This document shows positions 41,860-51,041 of a stretch of 64,000 nucleotides of DNA, in pieces; the stretch's first letter is position 1; the number at the start of each line of letters is the position of its first letter. The stretch lies in the NCBI RefSeq assembly GCF_001679325.1, contig NZ_LZMX01000030.1, one strand, 5' to 3'. The translations under genes and the position numbers were made by a program. The DNA is from Haemophilus_D parainfluenzae_AD. Its GTDB lineage: Bacteria; Pseudomonadota; Gammaproteobacteria; Enterobacterales; Pasteurellaceae. The notes under the pieces are model-generated. The model saw only the letters and a program-made list of their open reading frames with translations, made no database searches and was not told the DNA's origin.

Positions 41860-44526
41860 TTAAGCGTAAAGCGGATTTAAAATTTCAGTTTTTAAACCAA
41901 ATTTCGCGATTGCATCAGCCACCACTTTCGCATCAAATTTGCCTTGTTTTGCAAGCTCATGTAATGCTGCAACCACAACATAACGCGCATCCACTTCAAA
42001 GTGTTCACGTAAGTTTTCACGGCTGTCTGAACGACCGAAACCATCAGTACCTAATACGTGATAGCTTTGTGCTGGAATGAATGCACGAACTTGTTCTGCG
42101 AACAATTTCATGTAGTCAGTAGCCGCAACAGCTGGCGCATCGTTCATCACTTGTGCAATGTAAGGTACGCGTGGTGTTTCAGTTGGGTGTAACATATTCC
42201 AACGTACTGCATCCGCACCTTCACGCGCTACTTCAGTGAATGAAGGCACGCTATATACATCTGAGCTTACACCATATTCATTTGCAAGGATTTGTGCCGC
42301 TTCACGAACGTGACGGAAGATCGCACCAGAACCTAATAATTGAACATGACCTTCGTTGCCTTTCGCTTCAACGGTTTCAAATTTATAAAGACCTTTACGA
42401 ATACCTTCTTCTGCGCCTTTTGGCATTGCTGGTTGTTCGTAAGTTTCGTTTAATGTAGTGATGTAATAGAACACATCTTCTTGTTTTTCACCGTACATCC
42501 GGTTGATACCGTCTTGTAGGATAACTGCCACTTCATAAACATAAGCTGGGTCATAAGACACACAGTTAGGAATCACAAGAGATTGAATATGGCTGTGACC
42601 ATCTTCGTGTTGTAAACCTTCACCATTTAATGTTGTACGACCAGAAGTACCGCCGATCATGAAACCACGTGCTAATTGGTCACCTGCTGCCCACATTAAG
42701 TCACCCACACGTTGGAAACCAAACATTGAGTAATAGATAAAGAATGGAATCATCGGAAGGTTATTTACAGAGTATGAGTTCGCTGCCGCTAACCAAGATG
42801 ATGCCGCACCTAATTCATTGATACCTTCTTGTAATACTTGACCATCTTTCGCTTCACGGTAGTAAGCCACTAAATCACGGTCAGAAGGCACATAGTTTTG
42901 ACCATGTGGGTTGTAGATACCGATTTGACGGAATAAACCTTCCATACCGAAAGTACGCGCTTCGTCAGCGATAATTGGCACAATTTGTTTACCAATATTC
43001 TTATCTTTCAATAAGGTATTTAAGAAACGCACGAATGCCATTGTGGTTGAAATTGGACGCGCTTGCTCTTCCAATAATGGGGCAAATTCTTCCAAAGCTG
43101 GCACTTTAAATTCAGTAGTGAATTTCGGTAAACGTTTTGGTAAATAACCGTTTAACGCTTTACGTTTGCCGTGAAGATAATTGTACTCTTCCGAACCTTC
43201 TGGGAAGGTGATGTACGGATAGTTAGGAATATCTTCATCTTTAATATCTAATTGGAAATGATCGCGGAAAGATTTTAAGCTTTCGAGTGACATTTTTTTA
43301 GATTGGTGCGCAGTGTTTTTACTTTCTGCTTCAGGAATTTTATAACCTTTAACCATGTGCGCTAAGATCACAACAGGTTTACCTGCAGTTTGCGCTTTGT
43401 GGAATGCCGCATAAAGTTTTTCTGAATCATGGCCACCGCGTCTTAACGCCCAGATTTCATCATCTGTCATATCCGCTACTAATGCTGCAGTCTCTGGATA
43501 ACGACCAAAGAAGTGTTCACGAACATAAGCACCATCTTTAGATTTGAAGGTTAAATAGTCGCCATCAACTACTTCCATCATCAATTGAGTTAACTTACCT
43601 GAGGTATCTTTGGCAAATAATTTATCCCAGTTGGAACCCCACATGACTTTGATCACTTCCCAACCAGCACCAGCAAATAAACCTTCTAATTCTTGAACGA
43701 TTTTGCCGTTACCCGTTACAGGACCATCTAAACGTTGCAAGTTACAGCTTACGACGAAGATTAAGTTATCTAATCCTTCACGTGCGGCGAATGTTAAATC
43801 ACCTTTTGCTTCGATTTCATCCATCTCACCGTCACCAAGGAAAGCATATACTTTTTGATCTTTGGTGTCTTTTAAACCACGGTTATCTAAGTATTTTAAG
43901 AAACGAGCAGTACGAATCGCATTTACAGGACCTAAACCCATAGATACGGTTGAGAATTGCCAGAATTCAGGCATTAATTTCGGGTGTGGGTAAGATGAAA
44001 GACCTTTACCAGGTTCACATTCCTGACGGAAATTATTCATTTGATCTTCAGTAATACGGCCTTCAACAAATGCACGCGCATACATACCTGGTGCCGCATG
44101 GCCTTGGAAGAAGACTAAGTCACCACCGTTTTTATCCGTCGCTGCTTTGAAGAAGTGGTTAAAACAGACTTCATACATGCTTGCAGCCGATTGATAAGTT
44201 GAAATGTGACCACCTAATTCAAGATCTTTTTTCTGACCACGTAATACCGCCATGATCGCATTCCAACGTACAGCACTACGAATACGACGCTCAATAGCTT
44301 TATCTCCTGGGTATGCTGGCTGTTCAGAAACAGGGATTGTATTAACATAAGGGGTTGTTACGCCACCTTTTGCAATGTTCACACCACCATTACGTGCCTG
44401 ATCAATCACTTGATTGATGATGTAATGCGCACGCTCTGCGCCTTCAGCACGAATTAATGAATCAACAGCTGACAACCAATCCTGTGTTTCAATTGGGTCA
44501 ATATCGTTTACTAAGGTATTTGACAT
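41860..44526 (-). CDS. aceE: Pyruvate dehydrogenase E1 component AceE
   Basis: Homodimeric thiamine-diphosphate E1 that decarboxylates pyruvate and acetylates the lipoyl groups of AceF. The ThDP motif GDGEMDEIEAKGDL, EGRITEDQMNNFRQE and the phosphate-binding IGGTSGRTTLNGEGLQHEDGHSH are intact. Length 888 aa (E. coli 887 aa). It is the first gene of the operon; an inverted repeat that could be an operator lies 33-50 bases upstream of its start. Confidence 0.98.
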   Translation of the reverse strand: MSNTLVNDIDPIETQDWLSAVDSLIRAEGAERAHYIINQVIDQARNGGVNIAKGGVTTPYVNTIPVSEQPAYPGDKAIERRIRSAVRWNAIMAVLRGQKKDLELGGHISTYQSAASMYEVCFNHFFKAATDKNGGDLVFFQGHAAPGMYARAFVEGRITEDQMNNFRQECEPGKGLSSYPHPKLMPEFWQFSTVSMGLGPVNAIRTARFLKYLDNRGLKDTKDQKVYAFLGDGEMDEIEAKGDLTFAAREGLDNLIFVVSCNLQRLDGPVTGNGKIVQELEGLFAGAGWEVIKVMWGSNWDKLFAKDTSGKLTQLMMEVVDGDYLTFKSKDGAYVREHFFGRYPETAALVADMTDDEIWALRRGGHDSEKLYAAFHKAQTAGKPVVILAHMVKGYKIPEAESKNTAHQSKKMSLESLKSFRDHFQLDIKDEDIPNYPYITFPEGSEEYNYLHGKRKALNGYLPKRLPKFTTEFKVPALEEFAPLLEEQARPISTTMAFVRFLNTLLKDKNIGKQIVPIIADEARTFGMEGLFRQIGIYNPHGQNYVPSDRDLVAYYREAKDGQVLQEGINELGAASSWLAAANSYSVNNLPMIPFFIYYSMFGFQRVGDLMWAAGDQLARGFMIGGTSGRTTLNGEGLQHEDGHSHIQSLVIPNCVSYDPAYVYEVAVILQDGINRMYGEKQEDVFYYITTLNETYEQPAMPKGAEEGIRKGLYKFETVEAKGNEGHVQLLGSGAIFRHVREAAQILANEYGVSSDVYSVPSFTEVAREGADAVRWNMLHPTETPRVPYIAQVMNDAPAVAATDYMKLFAEQVRAFIPAQSYHVLGTDGFGRSDSRENLREHFEVDARYVVVAALHELAKQGKFDAKVVADAIAKFGLKTEILNPLYA

Positions 44527-44558
44527 AGTCTTTCCTTATTTTACTGAGTGAAAATAAA

Positions 44559-44576
44559 GTTTGGTCATAACCAAAC
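44559..44576. promoter_or_regulatory. Candidate operator upstream of aceE
   Basis: GTTTGGT-CATA-ACCAAAC, perfect 7-bp arms around a 4-base centre. It resembles the PdhR box (ATTGGT-N3-ACCAAT) but the centre is one base longer, so the regulator is uncertain. Confidence 0.5.
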
Positions 44577-44832
44577 ACGAAAATCAAGCTTGTTAACCAA
44601 TGTTACAAACATTTAACAAATCTTGTAAATTTTAGAAGATTTTTTGCAAGAAAGATAGTAGATTTTCACTGTTCTCACGCATTTCTTCGAGTTATTGCCA
44701 TACTCGTTACTAAAAGTGCGGTCATTTTTAAAGGATTTTTGGGTTAAGTTAAAGCATACTTTATATATTGCATTCCCTACCCGCTTTGATCTAAAGTGTT
44801 CGCATGCTTTTAAGCTTTTTAGAGGACAAAAT

Positions 44833-45291
44833 ATGAACACGACAACTCGCCCAATCTTTTCTCATAAACGAATAGCGCTCGTCGCACATGATAGTTGCAA
44901 ACAAAACCTGCTCAATTGGGTAAAGAAACATAAAGAAGCTCTCGCTCCCCATCAACTTTATGCAACAGGTACAACCGGCCATCTATTGTCTAGAGAAACA
45001 GGACTTGAAATAGCCTCATTATTAAGTGGCCCGATGGGAGGAGATCAACAACTTGGCGGACTGATTGCCGAGAAAAAAATTGATATGATGATTTTCTTTT
45101 GGGATCCAATGAATGCCGCACCACATGATCCCGATGTGAAAGCCTTAATGCGTATTGCAACTGTTTGGAATATTCCCGTAGCAATTAATCAAAGCACTGC
45201 TGATTTTCTTTTAACATCAAACTTATTTGATCAGAAAATCGATATTGATATTCCCGATTATGAAGGATATTTAAAGGCTCGTTTAGATTAA
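44833..45291 (+). CDS. mgsA: Methylglyoxal synthase MgsA
   Basis: Converts dihydroxyacetone phosphate to methylglyoxal, bypassing lower glycolysis when phosphate is short. KRIALVAHDSCKQ, YATGTTGHLLSRETGL, GPMGGDQQLGG with catalytic Asp71, and FFWDPMNAAPHDPDVKALMRI match the family along its length (152 aa, as in E. coli). The ATG at 44833 follows GAGGA by seven bases; longer upstream frames are not credible. The product is detoxified through the glyoxalase route including GloB at 24841. Confidence 0.96.
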   Translation: MNTTTRPIFSHKRIALVAHDSCKQNLLNWVKKHKEALAPHQLYATGTTGHLLSRETGLEIASLLSGPMGGDQQLGGLIAEKKIDMMIFFWDPMNAAPHDPDVKALMRIATVWNIPVAINQSTADFLLTSNLFDQKIDIDIPDYEGYLKARLD

Positions 45292-45324
45292 ATGATAATA
45301 TTGCTAGTCAAACAATCCTAACCT

Positions 45325-45358
45325 GATAAAAAAGGAGATAAATGACTTTATCTCCTTT
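45325..45358. terminator. Terminator shared by mgsA and the convergent DUF945 gene
   Basis: Perfect 12-bp stem AAAGGAGATAAA / TTTATCTCCTTT with a 4-base loop. The T-run is on the minus strand (complement of AAAAAA), so it is strongest for the minus-strand gene. Confidence 0.85.
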
Positions 45359-45377
45359 CTAATTGTTTGGTTGTTAA

Positions 45378-46880
45378 TTACTGGCCTTGAGCCGCTGCTG
45401 CCATCATTAGCATAAACAACACACCTTGGACTTGCTCTTCTGGAATCACTTGATCATTCAGTTTGAGTTCTCCCTTTTCAAGCACTAAGGTAAGCGTTAC
45501 ATTTTTATCATTATTCACCACAATATTTTGTGCTGCCGCTTGTTTCGCCTGCTCTTCAATTTTCTCTTTAACCAAAGCTTTATCTTCTTCTGGGGCAAAT
45601 TGTGTCATGATTTTTTCTGCAGTCGCTTTATCTACATGAATATTTACCGCAAAATCCGTAAATTGTTTATATAAACTACCCGCCATTAAATCAAATTTCG
45701 GATCTTTTGCTAACACCACATTTAAATCTAATGAGACCTTACCTTGATTATCTGAAATAGAAACCGGATTCAATTTAATTTGAGGTTGATTATTAAAAAT
45801 AGCCATACCATGATTTTCAACCCATGAACTTAAAATTTCAGATACAACCTCCTCATTAACATTTTTATCATCACTTACTGACTTAAAGACAGTGAAAAGT
45901 GCTTCAATCAAAGCATTTGCTGCGTTCGCTTCAATATGGTTTAATTCACCATTGTAAGTTAATTTTCCCAAATCTTTTCCATCAATAATGACTGAGTCTA
46001 ATGTATTTTCACTTTTAAAGTTCACAAAATCACCATTAAGTGAAATATCTGATGTTGCTTTTAAACCTTTTTCAATAATAGATGTTGTTTTTCCTGCATA
46101 ATCAGTACTGGTCATTTCAAAACTTTCAGTTGAAGAAGAACCTTTACCGGTATAAATATAGGCCCATTTTGTTGGATTAAATGCCCCATCAAATTTCGAG
46201 CCCTTCATCTTCATTTTTACCGATTTAACAGCAGTGGCATCCTGGCTACCTTCCCCATCAACATGATTAGGTCCTAAATCAGCAGTCACTTCGTCTAAAG
46301 TCATTTCATATTTACCCGCAAGATCCTTATCTATATCAAAACCAACATTGATATTTGACCAAGCTACTTTATTTTGTGGTGAGTTAGGATCAGTCACTTC
46401 TCCTGCCGCTAGATCAACCTTACCTTTTGTTGATAAGCTATAGCTAGTAGAAGCTTGATATTGAACAGGCTTATCTGATTTAAGCAAATCAAATAAAGGT
46501 TGGGTTGTTTCATTTTTACCAATCACACCTTGTGCTGAAAACATTGTTGGTACAAAGTTGAATTTTTCTAGCTGATTAAGCGGAAATGGACCATGATAAA
46601 GCTTAGTTGAAAATGGAATAGTAAATACCTTCCCCTCTTTGGGTAAAGATATGACCACTTCATCTTCCACTTGAGAAGTAAAGAAACCGCGCTCAAACTG
46701 TTTATTTTGATAAACAACCTTAAATGAATCAGATAAGCCTAAAGCCTGAGCTTGTTTGTTTGCTAATTCAATTTGGCGTAAATATTCAGTTTGTGCTTTT
46801 TCCCCGGTAAACCAAGCTCCACCGACACCTACCGCACCGAGTGCCACAATTACGCCTAATGCTACGACTGATTTTTTCAT
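45378..46880 (-). CDS. DUF945 (YdgA-family) exported protein
   Basis: Family of unknown function found in gamma-proteobacteria (E. coli YdgA, 502 aa). N-terminal signal or membrane anchor VVALGVIVALGAVGVGGAWFTG (about 5-26), then a long beta-rich region with VYQNKQFERGFFTSQVEDEVVI and a charged Gln/Ala-rich segment near the C-terminus (about 450-480). Length 500 aa fits. Isolated between mgsA (convergent) and dnaK (divergent). Envelope location is predicted; the function is open. Confidence 0.85.
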   Translation of the reverse strand: MKKSVVALGVIVALGAVGVGGAWFTGEKAQTEYLRQIELANKQAQALGLSDSFKVVYQNKQFERGFFTSQVEDEVVISLPKEGKVFTIPFSTKLYHGPFPLNQLEKFNFVPTMFSAQGVIGKNETTQPLFDLLKSDKPVQYQASTSYSLSTKGKVDLAAGEVTDPNSPQNKVAWSNINVGFDIDKDLAGKYEMTLDEVTADLGPNHVDGEGSQDATAVKSVKMKMKGSKFDGAFNPTKWAYIYTGKGSSSTESFEMTSTDYAGKTTSIIEKGLKATSDISLNGDFVNFKSENTLDSVIIDGKDLGKLTYNGELNHIEANAANALIEALFTVFKSVSDDKNVNEEVVSEILSSWVENHGMAIFNNQPQIKLNPVSISDNQGKVSLDLNVVLAKDPKFDLMAGSLYKQFTDFAVNIHVDKATAEKIMTQFAPEEDKALVKEKIEEQAKQAAAQNIVVNNDKNVTLTLVLEKGELKLNDQVIPEEQVQGVLFMLMMAAAAQGQ

Positions 46881-47069
46881 TTTGATTCCTTTATTAAATT
46901 AATAGATGACTAAAATTGTCAGCAATTTATCATAAAATGAAATTTTTTTCTTATTTTTTCAAAAATATTTTATTTTTCCCCTTGAACTTTATTCCTGCGG
47001 ACTTATTTTGTAAAACAAGAACGGAAATGACCGCACTTTAAAAGGAAGAAAAAATTTTAAATCTTACCT

Positions 47070-47097
47070 CTTGAAATGCGAAAAAGTATCCACATCT
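47070..47097 (+). promoter_or_regulatory. Sigma-32 heat-shock promoter of dnaK
   Basis: CTTGAAA (47070-47076), a 13-base spacer, CCACATCT (47090-47097). This matches the sigma-32 consensus CTTGAAA / CCCCATNT at all -35 and seven of eight -10 positions, 52 bases before the dnaK start. A second CTTGAAC with a poor -10 lies at 46981. Confidence 0.8.
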
Positions 47098-47149
47098 TAT
47101 TCATCGTAATAACTTACAACGAATTTAAAATTTAATTAGGAGTAACAAC

Positions 47150-49048
47150 ATGGGAAAAATTATTGGTATTGACTTAGGTACAACAAACTCTTGTGTCGCT
47201 GTAATGGATGGTGATAAACCACGCGTAATTGAAAATGCAGAAGGCGATCGTACTACCCCGTCAATTATCGCTTATACAAATGATAACGAAATTTTAGTGG
47301 GTCAACCGGCAAAACGCCAAGCGGTGACCAACCCGAAAAATACATTGTTCGCGATTAAACGTTTAATCGGTCGTCGTTTTGAAGATGCTGAAGTAAAACG
47401 TGACATCGATATTATGCCATTTGAAATCACCAAAGCAGACAATGGTGATGCATGGGTAAATGTAAAAGGTGACAAACTTGCACCTCCACAAATTTCTGCA
47501 GAAGTATTGAAAAAAATGAAGAAAACTGCGGAAGATTTCTTAGGTGAGCCAGTGACTGAAGCGGTAATCACTGTTCCTGCATACTTTAACGATGCTCAAC
47601 GTCAAGCAACAAAAGATGCGGGTCGTATCGCAGGCTTAGAAGTTAAACGTATTATCAACGAACCAACAGCAGCAGCATTAGCTTACGGTTTAGATAAAGG
47701 TCAAGGCAACAAAACTATCGCCGTATATGACTTAGGTGGTGGTACATTCGACTTATCTATCATCGAAATTGATGAAGTGGGTGGCGAAAAAACCTTTGAA
47801 GTATTAGCAACCAACGGTGATACTCACTTAGGTGGTGAAGACTTCGATAACCGTGTAATCAACTACTTAGTAGATGAGTTCAAAAAAGAACAAGGCGTTG
47901 ATTTACGTAACGACCCACTTGCAATGCAACGTTTAAAAGAAGCTGGCGAAAAAGCGAAAATTGAACTTTCTTCTGCACAACAAACTGATGTTAACTTACC
48001 TTACATCACTGCAGATGCTACAGGTCCTAAACACTTAAACATTAAATTAACTCGTGCTAAATTAGAATCTTTAGTAGAAGATTTAGTGGCGAAATCACTT
48101 GAACCTGTAAAAGTTGCATTAAACGATGCTGGCTTAAGTGCATCACAAATTGATGATGTTATCCTAGTGGGCGGTCAAACCCGTATGCCATTAGTACAAC
48201 AAAAAGTAGAAGAATTCTTCGGTAAAGCACCTCGTAAAGATGTGAACCCGGATGAAGCCGTTGCTATCGGTGCAGCAGTTCAAGGTGGTGTATTAGCGGG
48301 TGATGTAACTGATGTATTATTGTTAGACGTAACGCCGTTATCTTTAGGTATCGAAACCATGGGTGGTGTGATGACTACCTTAATTGAGAAAAACACGACG
48401 ATTCCAACTAAAAAATCGCAAGTATTCTCAACAGCAGAAGATAACCAAAGTGCAGTAACCATTCACGTGTTACAAGGTGAACGTAAACAAGCATCAGCGA
48501 ATAAGTCTTTAGGTCAATTCAACCTTGAAGGCATTAACCCAGCTCCTCGCGGTATGCCACAAATTGAAGTAACCTTCGACATCGACGCTGACGGTATCAT
48601 CCACGTTTCTGCGAAAGACAAAGGTACTGGTAAAGAACAACAAATCACCATCAAAGCCTCTTCAGGTTTAAGTGATGAAGAAATTCAAAAAATGGTTCGA
48701 GATGCAGAAGCAAACGCTGAAGCAGACCGTAAATTTGAAGAATTAGTACAAGCTCGCAACCAAGCAGATCATCTTGTACACAGCACACGTAAACAATTAG
48801 AAGAAGCGGGTGATAAAGTTCCAGCTGAAGATCGTGCAGCAATCGAAAGCGCATTAAGCGATCTGGAAACAGCGGCGAAAGGTGAAGATAAAGCAGCTAT
48901 CGAAGCTAAACTTCAAGCGCTTGCAGAAGTTGCTCAAAAACTTGTTCAAGCTGCTCAACCACAAGCTGATACACAACAAGCTCAAAGTAGCAACCAAAAT
49001 GATGATGTGGTTGATGCTGAGTTTGAAGAAGTAAAAGATAATAAGTAG
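47150..49048 (+). CDS. dnaK: Chaperone protein DnaK (Hsp70)
   Basis: ATP-driven chaperone working with DnaJ and GrpE. The ATPase domain begins IGIDLGTTNSCVAVMDG and contains VPAYFNDAQRQATKDAG and AVYDLGGGTFDLSIIEID. The linker DVLLLDVTPLSLG leads into the substrate-binding domain, and the C-terminus ends DVVDAEFEEVKDNK. Length 632 aa (E. coli 638 aa). TTAGGAG precedes the ATG. A terminator follows, so dnaK is monocistronic; dnaJ lies 2 kb downstream after two unrelated genes. Confidence 0.98.
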   Translation: MGKIIGIDLGTTNSCVAVMDGDKPRVIENAEGDRTTPSIIAYTNDNEILVGQPAKRQAVTNPKNTLFAIKRLIGRRFEDAEVKRDIDIMPFEITKADNGDAWVNVKGDKLAPPQISAEVLKKMKKTAEDFLGEPVTEAVITVPAYFNDAQRQATKDAGRIAGLEVKRIINEPTAAALAYGLDKGQGNKTIAVYDLGGGTFDLSIIEIDEVGGEKTFEVLATNGDTHLGGEDFDNRVINYLVDEFKKEQGVDLRNDPLAMQRLKEAGEKAKIELSSAQQTDVNLPYITADATGPKHLNIKLTRAKLESLVEDLVAKSLEPVKVALNDAGLSASQIDDVILVGGQTRMPLVQQKVEEFFGKAPRKDVNPDEAVAIGAAVQGGVLAGDVTDVLLLDVTPLSLGIETMGGVMTTLIEKNTTIPTKKSQVFSTAEDNQSAVTIHVLQGERKQASANKSLGQFNLEGINPAPRGMPQIEVTFDIDADGIIHVSAKDKGTGKEQQITIKASSGLSDEEIQKMVRDAEANAEADRKFEELVQARNQADHLVHSTRKQLEEAGDKVPAEDRAAIESALSDLETAAKGEDKAAIEAKLQALAEVAQKLVQAAQPQADTQQAQSSNQNDDVVDAEFEEVKDNK

Positions 49049-49066
49049 TTTCACTCTCACTAAAAT

Positions 49067-49095
49067 AAAAGGGCGTAGCAATACGCCCTTTTGGT
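49067..49095 (+). terminator. Rho-independent terminator after dnaK
   Basis: Perfect 11-bp stem AAAAGGGCGTA / TACGCCCTTTT with a 4-base loop. Confidence 0.85.
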
Positions 49096-49156
49096 GTATC
49101 CATCAAGCACAATTTTTCCTGACTTTATGGTCAGGAAAAATAAACCAGGAGGATAA

Positions 49157-49555
49157 ATGGCGTTAAAACTCTACCCAATCGTACAACAACGCTTAAATAA
49201 CAACATAGCAGATGAGATAATTCCCCCCCTTTGGCAAAACAACCTCGATAAACTACCACAAGGTCACTATTGTTATGGCATTTATTTTAATTATGCTACG
49301 AATTACCAGGCAGACTATGATTTTGCGATTGCAAGTGAGGTTGTATTAGAAACCGATATCCCGGTGATTGAAATTGAAGATTTGAGTTTCTACGAAATTT
49401 TTCGTTGCAACGTAGATGAAATTTATCAAACATGGCAACTGATCTGGGAAAAAGAACAACAAGGTTTACTTAAGCGGGCTTATTCGGTGGATTTTGAAAA
49501 ATACTACCCTGATGGTTTGGTAGAAATTTATATCGCTGTTGAACCACATTGCTAA
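49157..49555 (+). CDS. GyrI-like/effector-binding-domain protein without HTH
   Basis: A 132-aa stand-alone domain resembling the AraC/Rob effector-binding (GyrI-like) fold: LPQGHYCYGIYFNYATNYQADYDFAIASEVV and the C-terminal FEKYYPDGLVEIYIAVEPHC are typical. There is no DNA-binding segment and no signal peptide, so it is a cytoplasmic small-molecule-binding or gyrase-inhibitor-like protein. AGGAGG lies upstream of the ATG. It lies between dnaK and the OAH sulfhydrylase gene, all in the same direction. Ligand unknown. Confidence 0.72.
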   Translation: MALKLYPIVQQRLNNNIADEIIPPLWQNNLDKLPQGHYCYGIYFNYATNYQADYDFAIASEVVLETDIPVIEIEDLSFYEIFRCNVDEIYQTWQLIWEKEQQGLLKRAYSVDFEKYYPDGLVEIYIAVEPHC

Positions 49556-49632
49556 GCTCAAAGTGCATAAAATTTTATCAAAAATGACCGCACTTTACTC
49601 CCCAAAAATCAATGCAACCCAAGGAAAACACA

Positions 49633-50901
49633 ATGGAATTTGCAACAAAATGTCTCCATGCCGGTTATAGCCCTAAAAATGGAGAGCCGCGTGTTCAACC
49701 AATCGTACAAAGCACCACTTATACTTACGATTCAGCAGAAGAAATTGGCAAGTTATTTGATTTACAAGCGGCAGGTTATTTCTATACTCGCCTAGCAAAC
49801 CCTACAACTAATGCTGCTGAAGAAAAAATTACAGCACTTGAAGGTGGCGTCGCAACAATGTGTACTGCCTCAGGCCAATCTGCTGTTTTCTACGCAATGC
49901 TGAATATTTTAGAAGCGGGCGATCACTTCATTTCCTCTTCTTATGTGTATGGCGGTTCCTACAATTTATTTGCCCATACCTTCAAAAAAATGGGTATCGA
50001 AGTGACTTTTGTCGATCAAGATTTACCACTTGAAGAGCTCAAAAAAGCGATTCGTCCAAATACAAAAGCTATTTTTGCCGAAACCATTGCTAACCCCGCT
50101 TTACGTGTGTTGGATATAGAAAAATTTGCCGCCTTAGCGAAAGCAGCAGAGGCACCATTATTAATTGATAACACCTTTGCAACGCCATATTTTTGCCGCC
50201 CAATCGAATTTGGCGCAAATGTGGTCATTCACAGTACATCTAAATATTTAGATGGTCATGCTATTGCCTTAGGTGGCTCCATTACTGATGGTGGTAACTT
50301 TAATTGGAATAACGGCAAATATCCGCAATTAAGCACGCCAGACCAAACTTATCACGGTTTGGTTTATACCGAATCCTTTGGCCCTGCTGCTTACATTGTC
50401 AAAGCGCGTGTGCAATTAATGCGTGATTTGGGCGCAACCCCAGCCCCACAAAATAGTTTCTTATTGAATGTGGGTATGGAAACCCTTGCGCTTCGTATGC
50501 AACGTCATTATGAAAATGCACAGGCCGTAGCCGAGTTTTTAGAAAAACATCTGCAAGTAGCTAAAGTGAATTATCCTGGCTTACCAAGCTCACCAGATTA
50601 CGTGCTCAAACAAAAATACTTACCGAATGGTTTATGCGGTGTCATTTCCTTTGAGATTAAAGGTGACAAAGAAACAGCGGCAAAATGGTTAAATGCATTA
50701 CAAATGACCTCTCGTGAAGTACATGTAGCGGATATTCGTACTTGTGCGTTACATCCTGCTACCTCAACGCACCGCCAATTAAGTGAGGCTGAATTAGAAA
50801 AAGCGGGGATTTCTGCTGGACTTATTCGCCTTTCTTGCGGTATTGAAAATATTCAAGATATTTTAGCTGACTTAGAGCAAGCATTTGCAGCAGCAAAATA
50901 A
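49633..50901 (+). CDS. metY: O-acetylhomoserine sulfhydrylase-like PLP enzyme (MetY family)
   Basis: PLP enzyme of the Cys/Met metabolism family. Most likely it makes homocysteine from O-acetylhomoserine and sulfide, a route that can use the sulfide from CysJI. The PLP lysine is K204 in HSTSKYLDGHA. TKCLHAGYSP, FYTRLANPTTNAAEEKITALEGG, and the YHGLVYTESFGPAAYIVKARVQLMRDLGA region favour OAH sulfhydrylase over cystathionine gamma-synthase. The ATG at 49633 (422 aa) follows AAGGA. It sits upstream of dnaJ in the same direction with no clear terminator between. Confidence 0.87.
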   Translation: MEFATKCLHAGYSPKNGEPRVQPIVQSTTYTYDSAEEIGKLFDLQAAGYFYTRLANPTTNAAEEKITALEGGVATMCTASGQSAVFYAMLNILEAGDHFISSSYVYGGSYNLFAHTFKKMGIEVTFVDQDLPLEELKKAIRPNTKAIFAETIANPALRVLDIEKFAALAKAAEAPLLIDNTFATPYFCRPIEFGANVVIHSTSKYLDGHAIALGGSITDGGNFNWNNGKYPQLSTPDQTYHGLVYTESFGPAAYIVKARVQLMRDLGATPAPQNSFLLNVGMETLALRMQRHYENAQAVAEFLEKHLQVAKVNYPGLPSSPDYVLKQKYLPNGLCGVISFEIKGDKETAAKWLNALQMTSREVHVADIRTCALHPATSTHRQLSEAELEKAGISAGLIRLSCGIENIQDILADLEQAFAAAK

Positions 50902-51041
50902 GTCATAAATTAACGAATTTACCCTTGATATTTCTGACTTCGACATTATTTTTATTCTTAGGTATGTTGTTAGCGCAATACCATACAATAACAAAATAAA
51001 ATTTTTTAAATTTATATTTTTAAATGGAAAACGAAAACATT

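Noticed and set aside
49157..49555. GyrI-like gene as a full AraC-family regulator
   Set aside because: No helix-turn-helix is encoded in the gene or in the adjacent frames.
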